Source of the DNA: Micromonospora sp045209745
GTDB lineage: Bacteria > Actinomycetota > Actinomycetes > Mycobacteriales > Micromonosporaceae
Direction: 5' to 3'
DNA: 64,000 nucleotides
Assembly: GCF_045209745.1 (NCBI RefSeq)
Contig: NZ_CP109273.1
Location: 6,262,001-6,326,000 of the forward strand
Numbering within the stretch: the stretch's first letter is position 1; each line of letters opens with the position of its first letter. Shown here in pieces: positions 33,119 to 42,203 of this stretch. The position numbers were made by a program, and so were the translations under genes. Under the pieces are notes generated by a model, which was not told where the DNA came from, searched no databases, and saw nothing but the letters and a program-made list of their open reading frames with translations.

Positions 33119-33513
33119 ACCTTGGATGCCTCAGGGCTCGACATGGCGCAAACACTACTCAAACTCACCGGTCACCACGCAACTGAGTTCCGCCCGGGCG
33201 CGTGTCGTCAACCTCGTGCTCCGCAACATCTAGTTCATCCGGGCATTCCTCGTGTCGTGGACTCCGGTTCTCAACCCCGCACCGCCCCGGGTCGAACGTC
33301 GTGGACGCACGTGTGGCCGACGGTACGGCCCGGGTGACGTATCGGCGGCGTGAAAACCCGGCGCGTCGGCTGTCTAGAGTGCGTAAAGATCCTTGCCCGG
33401 GTCGACCGGGCTGAGATGTGCTGGACGGCGTCGGGGTGAGGGACCACCCCGAGCGAGGTGAGCAGGACGACGGGAACCCTCTCCTGGCGTGCGGGGGTGT
33501 GTGCGACAGGGGG
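33119..33513. other. Intergenic region without recognisable features
   Basis: About 395 bp between two minus-strand genes. I see no coding sequence, RNA gene or clear repeat. Confidence 0.5.
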
Positions 33514-34893
33514 TCACCCGGTCCGCCGGCGGAGCCGCCGGACCCACCCGAGCGGCCTCCGCCGTGCCCTGCCCGGGATCCGAGCGACTGCCCAGCCCAC
33601 CCGGTCCGCCTTGAGGCCGGCGCGTCCGAGCAGCCGGATCAGGAGCCAGCAGAACACCGCCAGCGTGCCGAACAAGGCGGCCGTCACGATCCGCCAGGGC
33701 ATGCTCTCGACCTGCATCATCTCCGGCAGGAGCGCGGCGACGCCGGCAACCGCGGTGACCGAGAACAGCCACTGGAGCCGTTGCTGGAACAGCGCCGTCT
33801 GCAACCCGAAGAGCTGGCCCAGATTGCTGCGGAGCAGTTCCAGGCGCTGCCGAGCGGCCTGCAGGTGCCGGGACACCCGCAGCCCGTCGATGAGGAAGGT
33901 GGCCACCGCGATCCGCACCGGATCCCGGTACATCAGGTCCACGTTGCCGACCTCGGCCAGCCCTCGAGCGAGTTGCAGTTGCACCCGCGCGAGGTGGGTG
34001 ATGCGCGCACCCAGTGAGTGCCCCGGCCCGACCAGCTCGTCGCGGTCGTTCGGATCCACCCCCACCCAGAGTTGGCAGAAGAACCACTGCGCGTGGATCT
34101 GCCCGTACATGTCCTGCACCAGCCGCACCGCCGCCGTACCACCGTCGACCCCGTCGTGCAGGACGGCCACCGTGGACCAGCCGGTGGTGCGCACCATGAG
34201 GCCGCGTAGGCGCAGCGGCCCGTCGTCCGCCGCCGCACCCGGGGTCACCGGCAGAGCGGAGAGCCGCAGCAGCGACTCGACGATCGGCGCGTTCTCATGC
34301 TGCTCGGGGCCGCGCAGCACGAAGAACTGCCGCATGTTCTGGAACGGGTAGCGGCGTTCCCGCGGCTCGAACCCGGCCGAGTCCCGAAGGATCCCCCGGA
34401 TCGCCTCCACATAGGCCGCGACCGTCAGCCCACCCGCCTCGAAGTTCTCGGCCTCGACCTTGCTCAGGTGTCTGGCCAGGTTCGGCGGGAAGGTGTCGAG
34501 GTCGCGCAGGTGCCGGAAGTAGTCGACGGTGTTCTCGCGGATCAGGTCGTCATAGAACTGGCAGATGTCCTCGGTGCTGACCGCTGGCTCGGGTGCGGCG
34601 AACCGTAGGTCCACCGAGATCACCCCCAGCGCCGGGTAGATCACAACCTGGGTGCTGGTGGCCCACGTGGTGCGGCCGATCCGTACCGCCGAGGTGCCGA
34701 GGGAGAGCTGCAGCACCGGAGGATGGGTGGCGAGGTACGAGATGTTGTATGCCCTGGTCTCCTCGTGCTCGACCACGTCGACCGTGATGGTGCCCAACCC
34801 GGCCAGCAACGGAATGGCCGGCTCCACGTCCTGCACGGTGCCACCGAGGTCGAACTTGATGGGTACGTAGATGTGGTCAATATCGAGGCTCAC
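33514..34893 (-). CDS. Hypothetical protein with C-terminal membrane anchor
   Basis: A 459-residue protein that I do not recognise. Residues 1-350 are soluble and mixed alpha/beta (IDHIYVPIKFDLGGTVQDVE, VISVDLRFAAPEP, a long helical stretch VSRHLQAARQRLELLRSNLG). Residues about 372-425 form two transmembrane helices (LQWLFSVTAVAGVAALLP and IVTAALFGTLAVFCWLLIRL) followed by an Arg-rich tail (RRRPLGWVRRLRRRTG). The topology recalls CorA-like or RMD1-type proteins, but no GMN motif is present. The ATG at 34893 has a weak ribosome site. It lies 101 bp downstream of the mce operon and on the same strand. Confidence 0.7.
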   Translation of the reverse strand: MSLDIDHIYVPIKFDLGGTVQDVEPAIPLLAGLGTITVDVVEHEETRAYNISYLATHPPVLQLSLGTSAVRIGRTTWATSTQVVIYPALGVISVDLRFAAPEPAVSTEDICQFYDDLIRENTVDYFRHLRDLDTFPPNLARHLSKVEAENFEAGGLTVAAYVEAIRGILRDSAGFEPRERRYPFQNMRQFFVLRGPEQHENAPIVESLLRLSALPVTPGAAADDGPLRLRGLMVRTTGWSTVAVLHDGVDGGTAAVRLVQDMYGQIHAQWFFCQLWVGVDPNDRDELVGPGHSLGARITHLARVQLQLARGLAEVGNVDLMYRDPVRIAVATFLIDGLRVSRHLQAARQRLELLRSNLGQLFGLQTALFQQRLQWLFSVTAVAGVAALLPEMMQVESMPWRIVTAALFGTLAVFCWLLIRLLGRAGLKADRVGWAVARIPGRARRRPLGWVRRLRRRTG

Positions 34894-34994
34894 GTATTCA
34901 TTGTGGCTGCAGGCCTCAACCCTTCACCGCGGTCCCGTACTGAACCATCGGCGCCAGCAACGCGCCTCTGGTGGCTGCATGGATGGCGAGGGCG

Positions 34995-35522
34995 TCAGAT
35001 GGCCTCTGCCCTGGAAACCTTCCACTCCCCGTCGACCGGGACCAGTGTGAGCACCACGCGGTTCTGGTCAACCTTCTCCCCGGCCGTGTTCACGTTGCGC
35101 CGGTACTGGTTGAGGTACACGAGCAGTTCGACCCGTTCGGCGGTCGCGGTCACCACGCCCGTCGCGGACACCTCCGCCGCCACGATCGCCTGCTGCGTGG
35201 CTGCGGTCTGCTTCAGCGCAGCCGTGGTCTGCTCATACTCCGTGCCGAAGGGGCCGGTGGCGAAGGTGCGGCCGTTGGCGACGCTGTCGTCGAACGTGCG
35301 GTAGTCGTAGGAGAAGATCGCCTTGGCGGCGGCGGGCGCCGTGGCCAAGGCCTGTCGTACGGCCGCGTCCCGCTGCCCGGCGCGGTGGTCGCCCCACCAG
35401 CCGAGACCGGCGACGGCGGCCGCGAGCACGATCGCGACGGCCAGGGCCGGGACGAGCCGGATCCGGGCCGGGCGCCGCCAGGGGGCGCGCGGCCGTCGCA
35501 CGAGTTCGACCAGGGTACGCAC
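34995..35522 (-). CDS. Mce-associated membrane protein 2
   Basis: A 175-residue protein with an N-terminal basic region, one transmembrane helix (RLVPALAVAIVLAAAVAGLG) and an extracytoplasmic SnoaL/NTF2-like domain (AAKAIFSYDYRTFDDSVANG, LVYLNQYRRN, VVLTLVPVDGEWKVSRAEAI). This is the pattern of Mas/Mam proteins that stabilise Mce transporters. GGGAGGA precedes the GTG start. It is the last gene of the mce transcript, 14 nt after the first Mas gene. Confidence 0.82.
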   Translation of the reverse strand: MRTLVELVRRPRAPWRRPARIRLVPALAVAIVLAAAVAGLGWWGDHRAGQRDAAVRQALATAPAAAKAIFSYDYRTFDDSVANGRTFATGPFGTEYEQTTAALKQTAATQQAIVAAEVSATGVVTATAERVELLVYLNQYRRNVNTAGEKVDQNRVVLTLVPVDGEWKVSRAEAI

Positions 35523-35536
35523 AGGTCCTCCCTCTC

Positions 35537-36280
35537 TCAGCCGACGAACTGCAGGCGGGACACGAGCCACCGGTCGGATTCCCGGTCGCGGACCAGGTCC
35601 AGTTGAATCCGGTAGTGCGACGGCCGCCCCTCGGGTGCCTTGACGTTCTTGACGGTGGCGTCGACGGCCACCAGCACGACCGCCCTGCGCAGGTCCCCGG
35701 AGACCAGTCCGGCCCGCAGCACGGACCCGCGCGAGTCGACCTTGTTCTCCACGACCGCAGCGCGCACCTGCGACTGCCCCCGAGTGAACTCGTCCCTGAA
35801 GTCGCCGGTGGCCCCGGTCGTGATCCGCTGGATGTCCCGGTCGACGCTGGCCGCGCTGACCGAGACGAAGTTGACGCTGGCCTGTTTGGCTGCCGCGACG
35901 GCCGCCTGCCGGGCCTGCTCCGTCGCCCGGTCGACGTACCACCGGTGCCCGGTCACGCCGGCGGCGGCGAGCGTGGCAGCGAGGAGTACGACGAGCAGGA
36001 CGATGGACATCCGTCGCCATCCCCCCGGCACGGCCCTGGCCGGCTCCCCCAACGGACCGTCCCCGCCCGCCGGATCCTCGAACTCCGTCGGATCCTCGAC
36101 CGGTTCCTGGTCGAGCCGCCGCAGCAGGTCCTGGATCGGCTCCGTCGGTCGGGGAAGCTGGCGGGGAACGATCCGGCGCTGCGACGCACGGCCGGGAACT
36201 CCAGCCTTCGCCCCCTTGATGACTTTCAGCGTGTGGTCCCTCCGGGCCCGCATCTGCGCCTCCTTCTTCGCGTCGCTCAC
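35537..36280 (-). CDS. Mce-associated membrane protein 1
   Basis: A 247-residue protein: an 85-residue charged cytoplasmic tail, a transmembrane helix (MSIVLLVVLLAATLAAAGV) and an extracytoplasmic NTF2-like domain (SVNFVSVSAASVDRDIQRIT, VVLVAVDATVKNV, YRIQLDLVRD). It is homologous in layout to the next gene and belongs to the Mce-associated family. The GTG overlaps the mceF stop (GTGA), so it is made together with the transporter. Confidence 0.82.
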   Translation of the reverse strand: MSDAKKEAQMRARRDHTLKVIKGAKAGVPGRASQRRIVPRQLPRPTEPIQDLLRRLDQEPVEDPTEFEDPAGGDGPLGEPARAVPGGWRRMSIVLLVVLLAATLAAAGVTGHRWYVDRATEQARQAAVAAAKQASVNFVSVSAASVDRDIQRITTGATGDFRDEFTRGQSQVRAAVVENKVDSRGSVLRAGLVSGDLRRAVVLVAVDATVKNVKAPEGRPSHYRIQLDLVRDRESDRWLVSRLQFVG

Positions 36281-37533
36281 GGCGTCACCCCGGCGAGTAG
36301 CAACTGCTTCCACGACTGGTCCCCGGCCATCCGGGACTGACCCCCGGTCCCACCGAACTGCAATGGCCGGCCGTCCGAGCCGAGCACCAGGCCGGTCGCG
36401 GGGTCGTACCCGCCGGTCTCGCTCCCGGCGGGCGGGGCGGCTCCGGGCCGCCCCGGGTCGGAGGCCGGTTCCCGGCCACCCGGACGAGGGGCGTTGGCGG
36501 CGCCGCGCACGCTGGCGCCGGCCGCCCGCTCCCCCGCGCCGCACGTGGTTCCGCCGCCGCGGTACACGCAGGACGGCGGATCGTTGACGTTGAGGACCAG
36601 GCCGAGGTGGGCGGTGCCGTCGCCCGGAGTGACGGTGAAACCGCCGGAGACGGCGATCGGGTACACCACCAGCAGCTGCTCGATGCCGGGCAGCCGCCGA
36701 GCGGCGATGCCGTTGACAGTCACGAGGTTGCCGAGCAGGGTGCCGACCGTCGGTTCCAGCCCGCGCAGCAACGCGACCAGTTCCCGCCCGGCGGGAGGCC
36801 CGGCGGCGAGCAGCCGCCGCAGGTCCGGGTCGGCGTCGCGGACGGTGGCCGCCAGCTGGGCCAGTCCTGCCGCCCACCGGCGCAGCGCCTCGGCCGACTC
36901 GGCCTGGGTGGTGAGCACGGTCCGCCCGTCGTTGATCAGCGCGAGTGTCTCCGGCAAGTGGGTGGTCGCATCGGTCAGCAGCGCGTCCCCGTGGTCGAGG
37001 ATCCGGGCCAAGGCCAGCTCGTTGCCCTCGAACGCGGTGCCGAGTTCGGTGATCAGGACGGTGAGATCCTCCGGGCCGACGGAGCGGACCAGGGCGTCGA
37101 GGTTGCTCAGCAGCACCTCCGGCGCGAGCGGGACACCGGTCCGCTCGGCCGGGATCACCGCGCCGTCGGCGAGGTACGGCCCGCTGTCGCGCTCCGGACG
37201 CAGGTCCACGTACTGCTCACCGACGGCGGAGCGGTGCGCCACCACGGCCCGCAGGTCGTCCGGTACCCGGACGTCGCGCTGCAACCGCAGGTCGGCGCGG
37301 ACCCCGTCACCGCGCAGGGCGACTGCGTCGACCCGGCCGACGGGCACCCCGCGGTAGGTGACCGGGGCGTTGGGGAAGATGCCGCCGGCCCGGGCGAGGT
37401 CCAGGTGGACGACGTAGCTTCCGCCGAGCAACCGGTCGCCCAGCCCGACGTAGCGGATGCCGACGTAGCTGACGCCGAGGACGCTCACCAGCACGAACGC
37501 CAGAACCTGCACCTTCGCGGTACGTCCGATCAT
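36277..37533 (-). CDS. mceF: Mce-family protein F
   Basis: A 418-residue Mce protein with an uncleaved N-terminal helix (VQVLAFVLVSVLGVSYVGIR), then the MCE beta-barrel domain near 38-115 (VTYRGVPVGRVDAVALRGDG, VVAHRSAVGEQYVDLRPE) and a long helical region that forms the lipid tunnel. The Pro/Gly-rich C-terminal 90 residues are disordered. As the last of six Mce subunits it completes the heterohexameric cell-envelope channel. The ATG overlaps the mceE stop by 4 nt (ATGA). Confidence 0.92.
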   Translation of the reverse strand: MIGRTAKVQVLAFVLVSVLGVSYVGIRYVGLGDRLLGGSYVVHLDLARAGGIFPNAPVTYRGVPVGRVDAVALRGDGVRADLRLQRDVRVPDDLRAVVAHRSAVGEQYVDLRPERDSGPYLADGAVIPAERTGVPLAPEVLLSNLDALVRSVGPEDLTVLITELGTAFEGNELALARILDHGDALLTDATTHLPETLALINDGRTVLTTQAESAEALRRWAAGLAQLAATVRDADPDLRRLLAAGPPAGRELVALLRGLEPTVGTLLGNLVTVNGIAARRLPGIEQLLVVYPIAVSGGFTVTPGDGTAHLGLVLNVNDPPSCVYRGGGTTCGAGERAAGASVRGAANAPRPGGREPASDPGRPGAAPPAGSETGGYDPATGLVLGSDGRPLQFGGTGGQSRMAGDQSWKQLLLAGVTP

Positions 37534-38948
37534 GGCTTCAACCCTTCGGACAGCAGGTCCGGCAGGGTGCCGATCTGTCCGATCACCGCGCCGGTCAGCG
37601 GCAGGATGCACTGTGCCGTCAGGACCGTGCCGGAGGGCAGTTCGGTCCCGACGGGAAAGACCGTGCCCGGTGGCACGAGGCCCTTCGGCAGGATCAGCCC
37701 GCCGATGGGCACCTTCGAGCCGGGCTTGAGCAGGACGCAGCCCTCCGGCAGCAGACAGTCCTTCGGCGGCGTCCAGGTCGCGGGGAAGTTGAGCGGGTCG
37801 GGCAGGCACTTCAGGATCGGCAGGTCGGGCAGCGGGCGGGACCCGCCGCCGGGCCGCGGCATGGTCGGTGCGCCGCCACCGGCCGCCGGTGCCCCACCGG
37901 GGGTGGCGCCCTTTGCCGGCGTGTGCGGACGGGCCGGTGCGGCGGGGGCAGCGGCGACCAGGTTCGCCAGGATCGACGCCGAGTCGAGGTCGGCGGTGAT
38001 GGAGAGGTTGACGAAGTCGCCGACGATCGCGCCGGTGACATTGGGTGGGAACGGGAACGACAGCATGAAGTCGAGCGACTTCGGCAGGTCGTCCCCGGCA
38101 CGTGTCAGCTGCTCCAGGATCGGTTGCAGCGCCCGTACGTCGGCCAGCGTGTCGTCGCGGCTGCTGTTGACCACCCGGGTGCCGACGTCGCCCAGCCGGT
38201 CCAGTGCGGTCAGCGCCCGGGTCAGTTGGGCGCGCTGCTCGGCCAGCACGGTCAGGCCCGGGGCCAGGGAGTCCACGGCATCGCCGAGCACCTGCTTCTG
38301 ACGATCGAGCCGGCCGCTGAGCCGGTCCAGGGCGTCGAGGGCGCGGACCAGGTCGGTTTTCTGCTTGTCCAGCCCGCCGATGAACGTGTCCAGCTGGTCC
38401 AGCGCGTCCCGGACGGCGGGCTCCCGCCCCTCGAGTGCGGCGCCGAGCTCCTGGTTGATGGTCCTCAGCTGCGCCAGACCACCGCCGTTGAGCAGCAGCC
38501 CGAGCGCGGCGAGGACCTCCTCCACCTCGGCGCCGCGAGCGGTCCGCGACAGCGGGATGAGGTCACCGTCGGCGAGTCGACCGGAGGAGGCGCCGGTGGG
38601 TGGCGGCGCGACGGTCACGTACTTCTCGCCCAGCAGGCTGCTCTGCCGGACGGCGGCCGTCGCGTTGGACGGCAGGCGTACGTCCGCGCCGATGCGCAGG
38701 GTGACCCGTGCGGTCCAGCCGGTCAGGGAGATCTTCTCCACGCTGCCGACCGTCACGTCGTCGACCTTCACGGCGGCCTGCGGCACCAGGTCGAGCACGT
38801 CACTGAACTCGGCGGTGACGGCGTACCCGTCGCCCTTCGGGGCACCGCCGGGCAGCGGCAGGTCGGTGAGGTCGGGCAGGCCGCATCCGGCCGGCAGCAT
38901 CGCCACCACGATCGCGCACGCCAGGGTCCACAGTGTGCGGGCGGTCAT
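37530..38948 (-). CDS. mceE: Mce-family lipoprotein E
   Basis: A 472-residue lipoprotein Mce subunit. The signal sequence LWTLACAIVVAMLPAGC provides the lipidated Cys near residue 22, as in mycobacterial MceE/LprK. The MCE domain follows (AVKVDDVTVGSVEKISLTGW, SLLGEKYVTVAPP), then long helices with LDKQKTDLVRALDALDRLSG, and a Cys-bearing Pro/Gly-rich tail. It anchors the Mce complex in the membrane's outer leaflet. The ATG overlaps the mceD stop. Confidence 0.93.
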   Translation of the reverse strand: MTARTLWTLACAIVVAMLPAGCGLPDLTDLPLPGGAPKGDGYAVTAEFSDVLDLVPQAAVKVDDVTVGSVEKISLTGWTARVTLRIGADVRLPSNATAAVRQSSLLGEKYVTVAPPPTGASSGRLADGDLIPLSRTARGAEVEEVLAALGLLLNGGGLAQLRTINQELGAALEGREPAVRDALDQLDTFIGGLDKQKTDLVRALDALDRLSGRLDRQKQVLGDAVDSLAPGLTVLAEQRAQLTRALTALDRLGDVGTRVVNSSRDDTLADVRALQPILEQLTRAGDDLPKSLDFMLSFPFPPNVTGAIVGDFVNLSITADLDSASILANLVAAAPAAPARPHTPAKGATPGGAPAAGGGAPTMPRPGGGSRPLPDLPILKCLPDPLNFPATWTPPKDCLLPEGCVLLKPGSKVPIGGLILPKGLVPPGTVFPVGTELPSGTVLTAQCILPLTGAVIGQIGTLPDLLSEGLKP

Positions 38949-40195
38949 GACAAACCCCGCAGGATGCCGCCGAGGGTGGGGTCGCTGGTGGTGCCGGTGC
39001 CGCCCGGCGCGTGGTCGGGGATCGGCGCACCGGGGGAATTGGGGGGAGGTTTCCCCGGTGAGGACCCGCCGGTCGTCGGGGCGCCGGGCGGCAGCTTGAG
39101 GAGTTTGCGGAGCTGGTCGGTCATGGGCAGCCCCCGGGAGTGCAGGGTCTGCGCGAGTGCCAGGCACTTGGCGGGCACCTGGGCGGCGGGGAGCTGGTCC
39201 ACCATCAGTGAGCAGGCGAAACCGGCCGGGTCGTAGGGACCCATCACGTTGTCGCGGGTGTCCAGGGTGCCGGATCGCGGGTTGTAGGCCAGGTTGAGGT
39301 TGCCCAGGGCGAGCGGGGCGACGTCGAGGATGCCGATGACGGCCTGTTGCTGACGGACCAGGATGCCGGTGACGTCCGCCAGCGCGGCGACGTTGGACGT
39401 CAGCGCGTCGCGGTTCTGCCGCACGAACGTGGTCACGTCGGCCAGCGCGGTGGAGAGGTTGCGCAGCGCCGCGGCCAGTTCGTCGCGTTCCCCGACCAAC
39501 ATTTCGGCGACGTCGGCCAACTGCCGGTTGAAGGCGCGCACCTCCCGGTCGCTGCGGGTCAGCGCGGTGGTGAAGCGTTGCAGGTTGGCCACCGACCCGA
39601 AGAGGTCCTGCCGCCCGTCGGAGAGGGTGGCCAGGGCCCGGGACAGGCCGTCGAGGGTGTCGTGCAGGTTCTGGCCGTTGCCCTCCAGGTTGGCGCGTCC
39701 GGTGGCGACCAGGTCGGACAGGGCGCCGTCGCGGTTGGCGCCCTCCGGCCCGAGGGTGCGGTTGAAGTCGTCGAGCGCCTGGTAGATGTCGTCGATCTCC
39801 ATCGGAGCGGCGGTCCGCTCCAGCGGTATCTCAGCCCCGTCGGCGAGCGCGGCTCCGCCAGCGTAGGCGGGGGTGAGCTGGACGTAGCGGTCGCTGACCA
39901 CGCTGGGCGGCACGATGAGCGCCTGGGCGTCGGCGGGAACGGCAATCCCCGGGTCGTAGGACATTCTCACCTGGACGGTGCGGCCCTGCGGGGTCACCGC
40001 GACCACCTCACCGACGCGGACGCCTAGCACCCGGACGTCCGATCCGGGGTACACGCCGACGGCGCGGGTGAAGTGGGCGACGACCTGCCGTGGGGGTGTC
40101 CCGTCGCGGAGAACGACCACGCCGGCGGCGACGGCCACCAGCAGGACGGTGGTGACGGCGACCGGCCGCCGCCACCGCTGGATGGGTCCGGGCAT
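38945..40195 (-). CDS. mceD: Mce-family protein D
   Basis: A 416-residue Mce subunit: N-terminal membrane helix (VAVTTVLLVAVAAGVVVL), MCE domain (VYPGSDVRVLGVRVGEVVAV, PSVVSDRYVQLTPAY), and helical tunnel segments with many Leu/Ala heptads. The ATG at 40195 overlaps the mceC stop by one base (TGATG); an in-frame TTG one codon upstream is the alternative start. Confidence 0.92.
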   Translation of the reverse strand: MPGPIQRWRRPVAVTTVLLVAVAAGVVVLRDGTPPRQVVAHFTRAVGVYPGSDVRVLGVRVGEVVAVTPQGRTVQVRMSYDPGIAVPADAQALIVPPSVVSDRYVQLTPAYAGGAALADGAEIPLERTAAPMEIDDIYQALDDFNRTLGPEGANRDGALSDLVATGRANLEGNGQNLHDTLDGLSRALATLSDGRQDLFGSVANLQRFTTALTRSDREVRAFNRQLADVAEMLVGERDELAAALRNLSTALADVTTFVRQNRDALTSNVAALADVTGILVRQQQAVIGILDVAPLALGNLNLAYNPRSGTLDTRDNVMGPYDPAGFACSLMVDQLPAAQVPAKCLALAQTLHSRGLPMTDQLRKLLKLPPGAPTTGGSSPGKPPPNSPGAPIPDHAPGGTGTTSDPTLGGILRGLS

Positions 40196-41175
40196 CAACG
40201 GCCTCCCGTGGGCTGGTACGGCTGGAGCAGACCGGAGACGTACGAGTCGAACCAGCGGCCGTTGCCCACCACGTTGGCGAACGCGGTGACGAACGGCCCC
40301 ATCCGCTGGATGGTTTTCTCCAGGTCGTCCCGGTTGCGCTGCACGATGGCGACGACCTCCCGCAGCTTGTGCAGCGCGGGAGCGAGCTGGGCGCGGTTGT
40401 CGCTGACCAGGCCGGACAGCTGGGTGGCGAGGTCGTCGGTGCCGACGAGCAGTTTGTGGATGGCGTCCCGACGCCGGCTCACCTCGCTCAGCAGCGCCTC
40501 ACCGTCGGTGACCAGTGCGCAGAACTCCTCGTCCCGGGTGGCGAGCACGGCGGTCACCTGACGGGCGCGGTCGAGCAGCGCTCGCAGTTCGGCGTCGCGT
40601 CCGGCGACGGTCCGGGAGAGCCGGGAGAGGCCGACCAGGGAGGCGTCGACGCTCGCGGGGGTGTCGGCGAAGGTCTCGGACAGGGTGGTGAAGGCGGCGG
40701 CGAGCTGGTCGGTGTCGACCTTGTCGAGCGTGTCGGCGAGCCCGGTGACCGCCTGCACCACGTCGAACGGCGCCGCGGTGCGGGCCAGGGGGATCTGCCC
40801 GCCCTCGCGCAGCCGACCCGGCCCGGCCGGCGAGAGGGCCAGGTACTTCTGGCCGAGCACCGTCTTGATCCTGATCGTGGCGCCGGTGTCGGTGCCGAGC
40901 CGGACACTGTCGTCGTCCACCCGGAACCCGACCCGCACGTACGGCGCGCCGCTGCGGGCGAGTTCCACGGCGGTCACCTTGCCGACCCGCACCCCGGCGA
41001 CCCGCACCTCGTTGCCGGTGACGAGGCCGCTGGCGTCGTGGAAGGCCGCCTCGTAGCCGCGTCCGGTGAGGTCAGCCAGCCGGTCGAGCTGGAAGGCGCC
41101 CAGCAGCACGGCGACGATCAGCGCCAGCCCGAGCGTGCCGACGACCACCGGGTTGCGTTCCCGAAACGGTGTCAC
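40195..41175 (-). CDS. mceC: Mce-family protein C
   Basis: A 326-residue Mce subunit, somewhat short because it lacks a disordered tail. The membrane helix is VVVGTLGLALIVAVLLGAF, with the MCE domain at about 45-120 (VTGNEVRVAGVRVGKVTAVE, KTVLGQKYLALSPAG) and a helical region ending in GRWFDSYVSGLLQPY. The GTG overlaps the mceB stop (GTGA). Confidence 0.92.
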   Translation of the reverse strand: MTPFRERNPVVVGTLGLALIVAVLLGAFQLDRLADLTGRGYEAAFHDASGLVTGNEVRVAGVRVGKVTAVELARSGAPYVRVGFRVDDDSVRLGTDTGATIRIKTVLGQKYLALSPAGPGRLREGGQIPLARTAAPFDVVQAVTGLADTLDKVDTDQLAAAFTTLSETFADTPASVDASLVGLSRLSRTVAGRDAELRALLDRARQVTAVLATRDEEFCALVTDGEALLSEVSRRRDAIHKLLVGTDDLATQLSGLVSDNRAQLAPALHKLREVVAIVQRNRDDLEKTIQRMGPFVTAFANVVGNGRWFDSYVSGLLQPYQPTGGR

Positions 41176-42203
41176 TGGCTGCCTCCCGCGCATCGGGCGG
41201 CCGGGGCGCTGAAGGTGGGCAGGTCGAGTGGTGCCCGGCCCGACACCGCCACGTTGCCGTCGAAGTCGCAGAGGTAAAAGTTGAACCACGAGCCGTAGGA
41301 CGCGACGCGGGTCAGGGACTCGTACCGCTCCGGCAGCCGCCCGAGGGTGCTGTCGATGACGGCCGCGTTGCGGTTGAGAGTGCCGGAGAGCTCGTCCAGG
41401 GCGCGCACGTCCGCAGCGAGCGGTGGTCGTACGTCGCGCAGCAGCGACGACGTGGCCGTGGTGAGCTCACCGATGCTGACCAGGGACTCGCCGATGGCCG
41501 TGCGGTCGGCGGACAACCCGGAAACGAACTGCTGCAGCTGGCTGATGCTCTGGTCCAGGTTCTGGTCCCGGTCGGCCAACGTGCCCAGGACGCCGTTGAG
41601 GTTGGTGATGACCCGTCCGATGACGGCGTCCCGGTCGGCGAGGGTGTTGGTCAGCGACGCGGTGCGTTGCAGCAGGCTGCTGACCGTGCCGCCCTCGCCC
41701 TGCAGCACCTGGATGATCTCGTAGGCGAGTTTGTTGACGTCCTCGGGCCTGAGTGCCGTGAAAAGGGGTCGGAACCCGTTGAACAGCGTCGTGAGGTCCA
41801 GGGCCGGTGTCGTCTGGCCGAGCGGGATGAGGCCGTCGGGCCGCAGTGGCCGCCCCTCCCCCGGCCCCTCGCTCAGCGCCACGTACCGCTGGCCCACCAG
41901 GTTGCGGTAGCGGATCTTGGCGCGGACGCTGGTGGCCACCGGGACGTCGGAGGTGACCGTGAAGGCCACCTCGGCGAGCGTGTCGTCGACCACCGTGATG
42001 CCACGGACCCGGCCGACCTGCACACCGGCGACGCGGACGTCGTCTCCGGGGAGCAGACCGGTGACGTCGGTGAACCGGGCCCGGTAGGTGACCCCGCCCG
42101 GTGGGAAGGCACCGAGGGTCTGCGCGAGCAGCGCCGTCAGCAGCAGGGTCACCGCGGCGAATACCACCAGCTTCAGCAGAGGTGCCATGGCCTTGTTACT
42201 CAT
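41172..42203 (-). CDS. mceB: Mce-family protein B
   Basis: A 343-residue Mce subunit with an N-terminal helix (LLKLVVFAAVTLLLTALLA), MCE domain (LLPGDDVRVAGVQVGRVRGI, RNLVGQRYVALSEGP), long helices, and the conserved C-terminal YGSWFNFYLCDFDGNV motif seen in MceB and MceC proteins. The ATG overlaps the mceA stop (ATGA). Confidence 0.93.
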   Translation of the reverse strand: MSNKAMAPLLKLVVFAAVTLLLTALLAQTLGAFPPGGVTYRARFTDVTGLLPGDDVRVAGVQVGRVRGITVVDDTLAEVAFTVTSDVPVATSVRAKIRYRNLVGQRYVALSEGPGEGRPLRPDGLIPLGQTTPALDLTTLFNGFRPLFTALRPEDVNKLAYEIIQVLQGEGGTVSSLLQRTASLTNTLADRDAVIGRVITNLNGVLGTLADRDQNLDQSISQLQQFVSGLSADRTAIGESLVSIGELTTATSSLLRDVRPPLAADVRALDELSGTLNRNAAVIDSTLGRLPERYESLTRVASYGSWFNFYLCDFDGNVAVSGRAPLDLPTFSAPAARCAGGSQ